Below are positions 37,001 through 48,501 of a stretch of 64,000 bases of DNA, piece after piece. The notes under the pieces are model-generated. The model did not search any database. It was not told the origin of the DNA and saw only the letters and a program-made list of their open reading frames with translations. Positions within the stretch are counted from its first letter, which is position 1, and each line of letters opens with the position of its first letter. Source of the stretch: Voacanga thouarsii (lineage: Eukaryota; Streptophyta; Magnoliopsida; Gentianales; Apocynaceae); NCBI GenBank assembly GCA_026120185.1, contig JANUWF010001165.1, positions 1,736,001 through 1,800,000 on the forward strand, in the 5' to 3' direction. The position numbers and the translations under genes were made by a program.

Positions 37001-37300
37001 TCCTCCCATCATGCTTCACATTTCTACTATATTTCCAAGGCCTCCCTAGGAGCAAGTGACCTACTTACATAGGCACCACATCACATAGCACAACGTCTTT
37101 GTAATTCCCCATCTCAAAAGATACCAAGACTTATTTGTTAACTCACAACTCCCCACTATCATTCAACTATTGTAACTTGTAGGGTTTGTGGTGCTTAATC
37201 CATTTCATGCCCAATTCATCAATTAAGCTTGCGCTAATCACATCAGTACAAGTCCCACTATCCACGATGACACTACAGGGGGTCTTGTTGATTAGACACC
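34031..37300 (-). pseudogene. Element 2 pol pseudogene (PR, RT, RNase H, IN)
   Basis: Read leftwards. The protease active site IVDSGTCTDVISASL lies at about 37210-37275. RT begins near 36600 with EVPGVLPLIKEIEHQIDI. The catalytic YFDD is at 36044-36055, within VVYFDDILI, and is intact. The RNase H stretch has MECDASGVGICMVQ near 35600 and [14 protein letters not shown] near 35420. Integrase has the HHCC region (KEAHSGGLMEHF, 34954-35217), [11 protein letters not shown] near 34800, SDRD near 34670 and TDEQTEVVN near 34580. The C-terminus reads DNAYKIDFPSEYKVSAMFNV near 34110, then runs on into the LTR. Stops occur roughly every 60-120 codons, and a 3' poly-A/T slip lies near 34535. Dead, but the best-preserved pol in the window. 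Confidence 0.92.
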
Positions 37301-37410
37301 TTATGTAGATTATGTTCTCTCTTTTTGTTGATGGTCATGGTCTTCAATTACTTGAGAACTCTATAATCTTTTTGTGACTCCAACTAAGGAATACTCTTGG
37401 CTAACTACTT

Positions 37411-38823
37411 TCACTTCATCACTTCTCTCTTCCATATCTTTTTTTTAGTCTCCTTGGCACCTTTTTCCCCCTTCTTCCTCGTCGGTTGAGACTTTTTCAT
37501 AGGGGTTAGTGTACATAGCCCTTTTTCTTGGACACTCATGCGAAGTATGCCTGTAGCCAAGACACTTGAAAGACTTGATGTCTTTATTCTATTGTGGCCT
37601 CTCCATGGCTTTTCCCTTGTCCTTGTTCCAACCTTTCCTAGGTTTCCAATTTTCTCTAGGCTTCCATCATTCCCTTGCCCTATTATACTCCTTTTGCAAA
37701 GGTTTAGTAGCATCATCTCTCTTAGTTGGCATATTACTAGTGGTGCTTGGATTTGAAAGTGTAGGCTTACCAAAGGCCCTCTTCTTTAGTTGCCTTTCAG
37801 TCTTTATAGTGGCATGAACCATATTCTCAAAACGGTCATAGGAGTGCAACTCTACCAAATTAGCAATTTCCCTATTTAATCCTTCCAAGAACCTGGCCCT
37901 TGTTGTTCTATGGTCCACTTGGATTTTATCTCTTATTAACATTATTTTCATTTCCTTATGGTAATCCTCCATACTCTTATTCCCTTGTTTGAGTGATTGA
38001 AGTCTTTAGTATAGGTCATAATAGTAGTGGTGGGGATCAAACCTAGTTCTCATCATGTCCTTTAACAAGTTCTAATTTCCCATGGTTTCTACTCCCATTT
38101 ACCTTCCTTGAGTAGTAACTTACTCCCACAAAACCAATGCATACTCCAAAAAATCCAAATAAACTAGTCTCATCTTTGATCTTTCACTATAAGTATAACA
38201 AAAAAAATATTTTCATTTTGCTCTCCTATTCAAAATAGGCTTCAAGCTCACTCTTTTTATAGAATGTAGGTACCTTTATCTTGATATGTCTCAACTCTCT
38301 CTTCTCTTCATTTCCTTCTCTCCTACTTCTTTTGTTGCCCCATCCTCTATTGAGTTCCCCATATGCATCACCTTGTTGCCTTTCATACCATTTATCAACT
38401 CTCTCAAACTCTTTTTCCAACCCCCTTGGATTGTTTCCACCATTCATTCCTTGGTCCCTACCTTGTCCTCCTCTGATACTATGTCCTCCCCCCCTCATGG
38501 AAGCTTGATAGAATCCCTGAATAGAATGCTCATCCCACTCTTCACCTTGTTGAATATTTAAAGGTGGGGTATGGGCAACATCATCCTTCATTCTAGGGCT
38601 AGGAGCTTCAAATAGTCCTTGGCCCCTTCTTTGTGCTAGATAGAAGATTAACCCAAATGTTATCTCAAACTTGTGATTTCCCTTGTCGTATCTTCAAACC
38701 TATTGTGCATTTTTCTCATCATAGCATTTAAATCCTCTCACAAAGCCCTCGCATAAAGTGGTTCTTTTATGGCCTACTATGTCCACTTAGGTTAGACAAA
38801 GAAATTTCTTGTTCATAGGCCAT
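37411..38823 (-). pseudogene. Element 2 gag pseudogene
   Basis: ATG at 38821-38823 (MAYEQEISLSNLSGHS). The same start recurs in forward orientation at 57127. A glycine/arginine-rich spacer (38400-38520) precedes the capsid part: LRHIKIKVPTFYKKSELEAY near 38250, SMEDYHKEMKIMLIRDKI near 37950, FLEGLNREIANLVEL near 37870. The knuckle at about 37530-37575 reads FKCLGYRHTSHECP, with the first Cys of CCHC replaced by Ser. Frameshifts between 37980 and 38220 and several stops break it. The coding order gag then PR is preserved. Confidence 0.88.
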
Positions 38824-39720
38824 GGCGATGGAATATTTAATACGTTATATCTGCAAAAGAGATTAACAAAAAAAAAAAAAAGGATCCTCTCTTCACTCCA
38901 TTCCGTGTTTACTCTTAAAGATATTCACTCTACACCAGTGTTTATCCTCTTTGGCTCTTTTGATAATAGTTTCACCCTTTTACCTTTTTCTCACACTCAA
39001 ACCTTCTTGCTCAATCCCAATTATGTCCAATTGCTAAAAATTTTATCTAGCTAAGTGAGTAAACAAAAATCAATGAAGTTTTCCAATTAAGGGTCTTAGG
39101 GAAATTTTAACAAATACTTGTTAGGCAAATTAAATAAACAAGTTTTTCAAGCAAGAATTTCAAGGAATAAGGACTCAATTTGTTCCAGGACATTCACAAA
39201 AAATTAAAGGAAGCAATTTCAAATAAGAAACGAACAAGAATTAGCAAGAATGAAGAAAGAAGAAGAACTAGTAAGTAGGAATATGAAGAACAAGATAATC
39301 ACAAGTGTGCAATATTAAAGATGAGTTCAATAAGAAGGGATTTCAATAATAGAGTGATATATCAAGTTCTAATATCCCAAGAAATGAAAAATTGAAAGCC
39401 AAAACTCTCAACTATAGCCACAAACAATCCCATAGAACATTTATTAAACACTTTTGTTGCAATCCCGTCACTTAAAACCAACCAATATTTTCACCTATAT
39501 TCAAGCCTATTTTCACTACAAACACGATATAAATTTTTTTTTCAAGCATTGTAATAACATTAAGGAGCAATTTTTCTTTGAGGGAAAATTAAGAAATAAC
39601 AAAGATATCATGACCTTTTTGAGGCATTGCTTTGAGTTACGGTATTTCCCCTGTTTTTCTTCAACTTTATAGGACTCCTTTTCTTAATTTCAAGGTTTTA
39701 TTGGAATTAAGGCTCTCCTT
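38824..39720 (-). other. Leader of Element 2
   Basis: 900 bp between PBS and gag. The gag-proximal 350 bp matches 56780-57124 of Element G, so it is a conserved untranslated leader. No ORF supported. Confidence 0.7.
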
Positions 39721-39732
39721 GCTCTGATACCA
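39721..39732 (-). other. Primer-binding site of Element 2, tRNA-iMet
   Basis: Minus strand TGGTATCAGAGC, an exact match to the initiator tRNA-Met complement. It lies about 30 bp from the LTR end that I inferred from repeat comparison. Confidence 0.85.
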
Positions 39733-39762
39733 AATCTTTGAGTGCTTAAATTGATGGAACAA

Positions 39763-40709
39763 TGGGCAACAGTGGGTCAAATCCTCAGTTCAAATAGTGG
39801 AACTAAGTAGTGGAAATTTGTGGCCAAAGTGAAGGAAAATTACTATCTATCTACACTCTAGTAAACCCTTGAAAAACTAAGCCCCAAACACCCACAAGAA
39901 TAGTAACAAAATCAAATATAAATTCACCTAAATATCTTTGAAACAATAAATGTATTCAAAAACAAAAGAAGTAAAACTATAGGCATCCAAATAATGGATT
40001 CGAGATAAATCTTAGAAGAACAAAGCAACTAAGACCCAATCAAAAGAAACTACATTGGATTATCCACAGGATTTAGAGACTCATTTAAATGGAGGACTAA
40101 GCCCTAAGTATGGTCTTGAACAAAATGAACAAGAAGGGAAAGACCTCTCAAGACTATCTTTCAAATTTGAATAATGTAGATTGATTGTTTTATCAAATCA
40201 CTAAAAAGATGTATTTATACTATCCTAAGACTAGCTAAGTGATTACAAAGGCCCTCAGACAAAATAAGGCCTTAAAAGGTCTTTACATAGTGTTTAAAGG
40301 ATAAAATATCGGAGGAAATTATAAAAATCGGCAAAACATGGGGTCGGGCACGATATGACCTAGCACCGGGTCTATGTTGGAATTTTAGTGCTTTGCCAAC
40401 AGTGCATACTCAGCTACAGCTCAGCTTACTGGGCCCGGCACCAGGTTGACTTTGGTCCACTGGGCTTCAGCATTTTCTCCTTCTTTTGATGCAAGCTTAA
40501 GTTGTTGTTTGGATCCCTTTTGGATAGCCGTTAAATTGAGCTTTTGGCTGCCTTCATCATCTTTCCAAATCTTTATCATCCTCAAACATGGTTGTAGAAA
40601 TAATTGGATATCACCTTGGAACTTCTTGGTCCTTGATCTTGCCATTGATTCTTGTAAGATTATTCCCCCTTCTTTGGATTGAACTAATTGGCTAGCTTAA
40701 TTTCCATCA
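39763..40709 (-). repeat. 5' LTR of Element 2
   Basis: 947 bp; minus strand TGATGGAAATTAAGC...TTGCCCA. It holds a 74-codon open frame (40421-40645, minus) that continues the pol-tail reading seen in the 3' LTR (LFLQPCLRMIKIWKDDEGSQ). Confidence 0.87.
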
Positions 40710-41268
40710 AGTATTTGCAAGCTTTGCATATGGGATAGCCTTCTATTAGTAGAAGTGCCTACTTTTTTTAAAAATGGGGTAGTGATATTGAATCAAACTG
40801 AGTTTTCCAAATGTAACTGAATTTTGAATAAACACTCCAATAAGGAGTTGTAGATCTATTTTTAGTAAAAAAAAATACAATGTTTTTCCTATAATGGATT
40901 ATGAAATGAAGGTCAATAACATTTTCTCCTATTTTCTTTATAAAGCATTAGCACACTCGGGACTTACTGAGTGATTTTCACTCACACGTGTATTATTTCT
41001 TTTTGAAAAATTTAGGAATCAGAGGCACAACGAAAGTGCGATAGACTCTATGAGGCTTATAATGTATCTCAAATTTATTGTGCTTTAAATATGGGATAAA
41101 AAGACAGACTCCATACATCTTCTTATATTTAAATAAATGCATTTTGAGCAAAATTTTCACTGTGTTCTAAGTTAAGTTTGTTATAAAGACCCATTATCTG
41201 GGCAACTGGACGGGGCAGCATCCCACATAAGTGAAGCCAACTATGTTATGGAAAGTTTAGGTGTTACA
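40710..41268 (+). repeat. LTR3: solo LTR of the Element 1 family, right piece
   Basis: Resumes with GCTTTGCATATGGGATAGCC (compare reverse complement of 8290-8320), then ACTTACTGAGTGATTTTCAC, and ends TTTAGGTGTTACA at 41268. Flanking pentamers GGGAT (30586-30590) and AGGAC (41269-41273) are a degenerate TSD. Joining the flanks restores the Element D frame, which reads VKG then VPIECDR. Confidence 0.82.
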
Positions 41269-41422
41269 AGGACCCCCTTTACCGTAGTAGAAATTGTCTC
41301 CAAGTTGTTTTTCTTTTTGTCCTGCATGTTAGCATAAAACTCTCTAACCTTCACTGGACAATAAGCACCCTGGAGTCTAATAATAGGCTCTCATCCCAAT
41401 CTCCTAAACATAGTAGATAATT
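41269..41422 (-). pseudogene. Plant transposon-protein-like ORF, N-terminal part (Element D)
   Basis: Minus-strand frame with PIIRLQGAYCPVKVREFYAN and KKNNLETISTTVKGV running up to the LTR3 insertion, in frame with 30590 onwards once the insertion is removed. REFYAN-type motifs are typical of this plant retroelement ORF class. Its start lies beyond the CACTA-like end at 41423 or is lost. Confidence 0.6.
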
Positions 41423-41960
41423 CATTACAAAAAAAAAGTGGCTTTTCGCAATGCCAGAGAAAGTGTGGCAAATACGTTTTTTGCACAAAAATGCCACAGT
41501 TTTCAATACAATATCACTACATATTATAGTCGTTGCAAAAAGTCTGCCACCATTTTGTGTCCACAGGGAATACTTTTTACCACAGATTTACCACAGTTTT
41601 GGAACCATTGTTACTAAAGTGTAATATTTGTTCATGAAATTTTTATCACAGTTTTTTCCAATGGTTATTAACTATGGGAAAAATTTTTATTTTTTTGTCA
41701 CGATTTTTTCAACATTTTCACAACTGTGGTAAATATTATTTGTTACAAATAAAATTCCATTCAAAATAATACTCTTTGTCACGGCTCTTTTCCAAATTGA
41801 CATAACTGTAGGCAATGCACATTTGCTACAATTTCCTTGCTGTTGTAATTAAAACTTTTGCCACGGAATTCTTAATATCAGAAAAAATATTTTGTCACAA
41901 TTTTTTGACAAATTTTTTACATTTTTATATATTAATCTTTTTCACTACAAATGTAAATAT
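41423..41960. mobile_element. CACTA-like DNA transposon end with subterminal repeats
   Basis: Starts CATTACAAAAAAAAAG (CACTA with one change) followed by GTGGCTTTTCGCAATGCC. Over 500 bp the words TGGCA, GCCACAG, ACCACAG, GTCACGG and GCCACGG recur in both orientations at least ten times, the dense subterminal repeats of En/Spm elements. No transposase and no opposite terminus are in the window; it is probably truncated where Element G starts. Confidence 0.6.
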
Positions 41961-43209
41961 GTAGTATATTGTATTTATCCTAATAACCTTATTTGAAATT
42001 ATCCATCATAAAATGAAAAATTGTAGTGAAAATATTAAACTAATTTTCCCTCTACTTTAACAATATCATCATCTACTATACATATAAAACCATTAAAACC
42101 TCTAATATTAACAATCAACTATCATCTGTTGATTGAACATTCAAAATGCCATCTTCCATTAATAATAACTTAATATACGCGAAAAAAAAAACTAAATGAA
42201 GTAGGATAAGTAACATGAATCTAATCCTTGATATTAATTCAAAATAGGCCAAAACAAAACAACAATTCTAACCATGACATCCATCAGAAGTTATAAAAAT
42301 TCATTAAGGATAAAAAATAATGCCATAGTTAAATGAACCTTCAACTACCTTGATCTTCATTCCTCCTGTCATTAAGAAAAAAAATGATAAGATTACTTCT
42401 TAATAAAGCTCATAAAAATCTATTTTTCATCCAGCATAAATTAAACTCACTACTAAACCTCTCAAAAGAAACTACAGAATATGATAAGTTGTTTCTAAGC
42501 AAGTACACACAAAGATAAGCAAGATAGCCTGAAGTGAGATTAGAACATGAATGAATGAGAACCCAAAATTCCAACTTCAATTGCAAGTGAAGACCAAATA
42601 GTAATCAAATGCAACAAAAATTTTTATGCCTACTCCATTAATCTCATTTTACTCATGCAAAGTATATAAATCTTGTTGATTATAAGTGGAAGACAAAAGA
42701 TGCACATACATGCCATCATATTTCAACAGACATATTCAAGCAAGTGTTGTTGGTTGCATAATCCGCAAGAAATTATTTCTCATGAAACTAGATTACGTAC
42801 ATAAAATCCATATTTCAAATTAGGCAAGAATATACCTAAACCACTCAGGAGGTCATTTTCTTTTAAACGCCAACACATGCCAAAAAGTACAGTGTAGTAA
42901 TAAGCAATAAGCTCTATTAAGTTAAAGTGTAATAGAAGTTTAACAAGTTTTGAGCTCTATAATAATAAAATTATTATCATTTTTGTAAAAGGAAGAGAGA
43001 TTTTAAGTTCATCAAAAAAAATTCCAGAAATTAATCAAAATGAACAGGGAACAACAACAATTATAATATAGCCAAGATCGTATTAACATCTAAATTGTAG
43101 AAGAAAAAAAATCTAATACAAAACTGCAGAATCATACCAGATCCTAGCATAAATTTATACAAGTGCATTGACATCTAAATCACAGTTAATTTCTTCTAAT
43201 ATAGCCAAG
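41961..43209. other. Unassigned AT-rich sequence
   Basis: About 1.2 kb with no ORF, repeat partner or motif that I recognise. It may be the interior of the CACTA-like element. Confidence 0.4.
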
Positions 43210-43631
43210 TGATGGGAATCAATCCAGCCAAATGGTTCAATCTCAAGAAGGGGGAATGACCTTGCAAGGACTAATAACAAGATCAAGGACCAGAAGACTC
43301 CAAGGTGATATCCAATTGCTCCTACAACCATGTTTGAGGGTGGAAGAGATTTGGAATAATGATGAAGGCAGCCAAGAGCTCAATTTGATGACTATCCAAG
43401 AGGGATCCCAACAATAACAACTCAAGCTTGCACTAAATAAGGGAACAAATGAGGGAGAAAACACTGAAATCCAGCTGCTAGAGCCTACCTGGCCTTGAGC
43501 CCAGTAGGCTTACTTGGCGTCAAGTGCGTGCTGCTAGCAAAATGGTGGAATTCTAGTATAGACCTGGCGCCAAGTCCAGCACGTACGTCTGGAGCCGGGT
43601 TATGTCAAGCATGACCCTATATTTATCAATA
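43210..43631 (+). repeat. Element G: 5' LTR fragment
   Basis: Starts TGATGGGAATCAATCC and matches the first ~420 bp of 49313 onwards and of the Element 2 LTRs. It carries the open pol-tail frame MVQSQEGGMTLQGLITRSRT (from 43232). Homology stops at 43631 and joins RNase H coding at 43632, so the rest of the LTR, gag and most of pol are deleted. Confidence 0.85.
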
Positions 43632-44184
43632 GTGGATGGAGTTTATTGGGACATTTTCTTATATCATTTAATACAAAAAGGATAAAGAGAATGTAGTTGC
43701 GAATGCATTGTATGCACTTTTAAACTTTTTAGATTCTAAACTTCTTGGTTTTGAGCTTGTGAAAGAATTGTATGAAAATGATAAGGAGTTTATGGATATC
43801 TTTCATGCTTGTGAAAATTGTGCATTCGCTAAGTACTATAAGCATGGCGGATTTTTGTTTAGGAAGTCAAGACTTTGTGTGCCTAAAGGGTCCATTAAGG
43901 AATTACTAGTCAAGGAGGCCCATTGTGGGGGATTAATGGGATATTTTGGTACTGCAAAGACCTTAGGCATCCTTAAGGAACCTTTTTTTTTTGGCAAAAA
44001 ATGAGAAGGGATGTGGAGAGACATTATTCTTAATGCATAACTTGTAGGCGAGCTAAATCTTGGTCACTTCCATATGGATTGTGCACCCCTTTACCCATTC
44101 CAAATGATTTTTGGGTTGATATTTCAATGGATTTTTTCTTAGGATTGCCTAGGACTAAAGGGAGTAAGGATTCCATATTTGTGG
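43632..44184 (+). pseudogene. Element G pol remnant (RNase H end to integrase N-terminus)
   Basis: Forward counterpart of 35370-34800 in Element 2. It contains KENVVANALYALLNFLDSKL, FHACENCAFAKYYKHGGF and the integrase HHCC region with [27 protein letters not shown] follows after a stop. It is interrupted within the codons for IFVVVDRF by solo LTR F1; reading resumes at 48502. Confidence 0.88.
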
Positions 44185-45948
44185 TATAACACCCCACTAC
44201 CTACGTACCCTATTAGGACTAGGGATGCCTCCCCATCCATAGGACAAGGTGTCTTTAAAACTAGGACTCACAAAAGAAAGGAAAGAAATAACTCAAAATT
44301 TTAAATTATTACAACCCAAGCAATACATGAACAGGTTCCAAAAATAAATAAATATATGCTAAAGTCTCTCATTTGAAATACATAGGGAAAAGTAATAAGT
44401 CTTCAAAACATAGGTAATCTCTAATCAATAACCTTCACAGCAAGACTGGCCTAAAAACATGGTATAAAAGGTGGCGAGACATAAATCTCAGTAAGCTCCT
44501 GTGTGCTTTAAGTGTTTCAGGTAAAGTAGTTCATGTATGCAGGTTGAGAAATTTTCATAAAAGAAAGTGCTAACAAACCTCAAATAAATTTCACAAATAA
44601 AGGGTGGTGTTTTCTTTTCAAATCATGGATGTATAGAATAAATACAACCACCCAAAAGAGGTAGCCCTAGCAGCACACTTTATGCACCATGACAAATGAA
44701 TGTTCAGGATGCCACACTTTGTGCATATTGACACAAGGTAGGTGTACGGCCTACCGAGTGAGATACTCCTCCATCTTTACAACCAAACTTACTGGTTGTC
44801 CATTTCGGAAATACATAGTCCACTTGACTGATCTTGCTGGCTCGAATCTGTACAACCTACAGGACTGACATCCTATCAAAGAAGGTCTCACCCGTCAGAG
44901 GTGGCCACCTATTGAGAGATTTACCCTAACCCTTCAAAGACTAGTCTTAGTAGTCCACCCTTATTAAGTACTTAACGTTGTGCTCGTCCCACTTGGAAAA
45001 AGAAAGATCACACAATGATTCTCTTTGAAATAGCAATTATAATTTCCAAAATTCTTGTTAAAGTTGGTTTTTAGGAAAAGGTTAGCAATTTTAATAAAAT
45101 TACTTGTTCAACTTTAATTGGTTTGCTTGATTGAAAAGAAAAGGAAAATTGTCCATAATTGCATTTATAGTGCAAATTCTCATTTACATGGTACTTGGCT
45201 TGCTAAGGTAGTTTTGATCTTCAAACAACTTTATGTAGGAACTTACCTGATCTTTTGCTCTTCTTGAGTACAAAAGTCTTCCAAGGTAGGTCAACCTAAC
45301 CCTACCTAAGGTAAATACAAGGTATAAGACAAACATCCAAACAATACTTGCCTTAAATAAATAATTCTTAGGTCAACTAGCCACAACAACATCTAACTAC
45401 GACCACAATGCCTTAAGCTTTAATAATAGTTGATAAGGTATTTTATAAAATAAAATTAGTTTGAGAAGTTAAAATAAATAGGTGTTATAAATAAATAATA
45501 AGTAATAAATTATAATATTAACTATTTATTAACAAATAATAAATAATGAGTAATATTGATAATCAATAAAATTAGTAATAAATGAGTAATAATAAATCCT
45601 AAGTAATATTGGTAATAAATAATAATTAAATAATAATATTATAAATATTAAGTGATATTAATAATAAATTATACTTAATTTTAATTAATAAATAATAAAT
45701 AAAATTAATACTAAATAAATTATTATAATATAACTAATATTTTTAAGTGTAAATAAAATTTTTAGTAAGGCTAAATAATAATAATATGAATATAAAAGTC
45801 ATTTGATACTAATTAATTCCAATATATTATTATTTATATTTAATAATAATATTTTATTTATTTATCTAATAATAATATTTTAAATATTCCTCAATTTCAA
45901 AATTACTTAGTGTTTTTCCAATTTAGTAAATTTAAATTTAATAATAAC

Positions 45949-45990
<42 letters not shown>
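45949..45990. repeat. (AAT)n microsatellite
   Basis: About 14 AAT units inside solo LTR F1. Confidence 0.9.
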
Positions 45991-48198
45991 TCCAAAAATA
46001 ATAAAGGTAGTTCTTACAATAATTTTATTACTAGAGAAAATCCATACACATACTTATACATACATGGATTCAACAAATAACATGTCAATTTATCAAAAAA
46101 TAGACTTGAATTAACACATATTACAATAAGGATAGTTTTAAACTAGTAATAATTTTTAGCATGGCATTTGCTGGCTAAAACAACATAAGAGCATAAGCAT
46201 GGCATTGGTAGTAATAATCTCTATCAAACTAACTTCTACAAATGACATATGAACTCATAACATAAATCTACTCCCAAGTTTATCATATTCATAATCTCAC
46301 ATACTTTATGTAATAGCCTTAACCCACACAACCTCCAAATTAAATAATCACCATCTTCATATGATATACATGTCTCTATCATGCTTTCAACAAATCAGGA
46401 AACCAACCACACCATTCTACCTATCTTCAGTTCAAAATAAATAAGAAGAGTTCTGTTTAAAATACTTGTTTGATGACTCTTGAAGTTTGGAGATGTTTCT
46501 TATCAAAAGAGAACCTTGAGTGCTTGATGGCTTCAATGATCCAAAAATTGTCTATGGTTGTTCATCATTATTTCGGCTAAAAGAGATTAAGAGAGTAAGA
46601 GGAAAAGAGTGAGAGTAAGAAGAGAAGAATATATAGAAGTTGAAAAGAAGAACAAGAACAAGAAGATTGTTCTTATTTTACTTTTTTAGTGTTCTTCGAA
46701 TCTTCAACAAAAAAGGGTGGTTTGATCCGTTTGAAGGTTCAACTTTGTGTGTTTTGGTGTTATAAAGTACATCAAGGAAGAATATAGGCTGAATACTAAT
46801 GGTTTAGAGAGTTTAGGAGTGATTGGAGATGTTTAGAAGTGATTTAGGCTTGAAGATATGTAGTATGTTCTTGGTGTTCTTGAGAAAAATTGAGAGGAAA
46901 AGGAATTTCGTGTGTGCTGTGTGATTGATGCCCGAATGGCCTAGGTTAGGGGAATCTTTTGGTTATCCAAGAATGAGAGAGGGAGTTTCATCTTTTTCAA
47001 AATTCAAATTAAGAGAAAAGTGGAGATGTTTGAGGTATAGGATTGGGTAATGGTGTTTGCTCTTCGAAGGTTTCTTGTCCGTCAATGGTGTATGGCTGAA
47101 CTAGTTATGATTTAACCAAGGAATGGAGAGTTGTTTCAATCTTGGGCTGGCCAAAAATGGCTATGGAATAGCAGAGGATTTCTAGTTTTATCAACAAGCT
47201 AGATGAGTGTTTAAGGAAACAAAAATCTGAAATTTTATTTGAAGTTTGAAAAAGTTTGGATAGAGTGAAGATAGGAGTGTTCTGAGGTATGTTAATGAAG
47301 TCCTATTGATCAAGGTAGGTGGAGAAGCCAAGAGGTTCTATCCATGGCAGTATGAGGGCCAAAATTTGATCAAGTTTCCTAAATGAGAAGGTAAATCTGG
47401 AAAAAAAATTTTGGAATTGAAGCTTAAGAACACTTAGATTTTGAAATGGTTTTGGTGCAGAATTTTTGGTCATCTTTAGAATGATTTTGTAGCTGAAATT
47501 TAAGGGTGTTTGAAGGTCCATTAATGGTGGTTTTCCAACCATCATCTTGAAGAAGAAAAGAGAAAGTTTTAGCTGTTCATGAGTCCTAACAGATGGCTTC
47601 AAGATCATGTTTAAAGGTTGCTAGTTTGCTGGAAAAAAAATCTGGTTTGGCATTGTTTGTGAAGCTGTGAAAATTGAAGGAATTTCAGCCTTCATCCTCA
47701 CACAAGAGGGTTGGTTCCTTGCAAGAATTAGGTAGAGAAGCTTGTTGCAATTTTTTGAAAACCAGCTTTAAAGAAAATCTAGATAATTTTTTAGATTTTT
47801 AACCAAAACAAGAACAAGAAAAAGATGGAGTTTTTGAAGAAATAGCTATGGTGATTTGATGGAAGCCTCTTCCTATTCTTCCTCCACATTTTCAGCCAAC
47901 TATTATCCCCTAAGAGCTGGAATTTCAAAATTCCAAGCAAGGTAATTATCCAAGAATTTTATGGATATAAAAATAAATTAAAAAATTAGGAATAGTTTAA
48001 ATTCAAAGAGGTTAGGACAAGGCTTGCAAAAATAATGGAGACAAGAATTCTTCTAGAATTCTTTTTAGGACAAGACCACATGGTTAAGACATTACCATTA
48101 TGTGTTCCTTAAGACAACATTCCTAAATTTAAGGAACGTAAGAAAGAAGAAAATTTAAACATTGGTTAAGATAAATATTAATAAAACTTAAGTGATAG

Positions 48199-48252
48199 GA
48201 TTTGAACTCAAGACCTTAGAGATTAAATCACAAAGCTCTAACCACTTAACCA
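48199..48252 (-). other. tRNA-like box A/box B pair in LTR F1
   Basis: On the minus strand TGGTTAAGTGG (48242-48252) matches the Pol III box A consensus TRGYNNARNGG. Some 34 bp downstream GTTCAAATC (48199-48207) matches box B. The same pair occurs in the other F-type LTRs at 50028-50082 and 63818-63871. Not a tRNA gene: no matching acceptor stem. Confidence 0.6.
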
Positions 48253-48501
48253 CATTAACTTTTATTCTTATTTTCTCAACCAATTATTCTTATTATCCAA
48301 GCCTCAAGCCATCTTCTTATTTCGACCACAAGCAAAATTACCTTTTTACCATTTCTACTCAACAAGCACAAATAAATCATAAAATCCATAAACCACAACT
48401 CTATAGCACACAAAATCATTTAAGAGATATATTTTATGCATGATGATATTAAATGCATCCCATCCCTCTTACTCTAGGGTAGGTTTAGGTGGAGTTTTAC
48501 A

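Larger units (their letters stand above)
33065..40709 (-). mobile_element. Element 2: Ty3/gypsy retrotransposon with gag-pol
   Basis: 7.6 kb on the minus strand. 5' LTR 39763-40709, PBS 39721-39732, leader, gag from 38823, then PR, RT, RNase H, IN, PPT at 34015-34030, and 3' LTR 33065-34014. The YFDD of RT survives, but gag and pol carry many stops. The pol frame continues through the PPT into the 3' LTR without a stop for some 50 codons, a layout known in the CRM clade; there is no recognisable chromodomain. I could not find a clean TSD, and the 5' LTR is separated from the PBS by about 30 bp, so the outer edges may be a little off. It is inserted inside LTR3. Confidence 0.88.
44185..48501 (-). 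repeat. Solo LTR F1 (minus strand, 4.3 kb)
   Basis: 4317 bp inserted in the integrase codons of Element G. The minus strand starts TGTAAAACTCCACCTAAACC and ends GGGGTGTTATA (CA mutated to TA). Flanks are TGTGG (44180-44184) and TGTAG (48502-48506), a 5-bp TSD with one mismatch, and removing the insert restores the frame. Homologous to F2 (49774-54137) and the LTR starting at 63567. It contains AT-rich low-complexity DNA (45420-45990) and a tRNA-like box A/B pair (48199-48252). ORFs inside are not genes. Confidence 0.85.

Noticed and set aside
37538..38561. Several forward ORFs of 70-90 codons
   Set aside because: Antisense shadows of the Element 2 gag, which has clear capsid and zinc-knuckle motifs on the minus strand.
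33065..40709. A target-site duplication for Element 2
   Set aside because: The pentamers outside the best LTR edges (AATCA before, AGTAT after) do not match, so no TSD is claimed.
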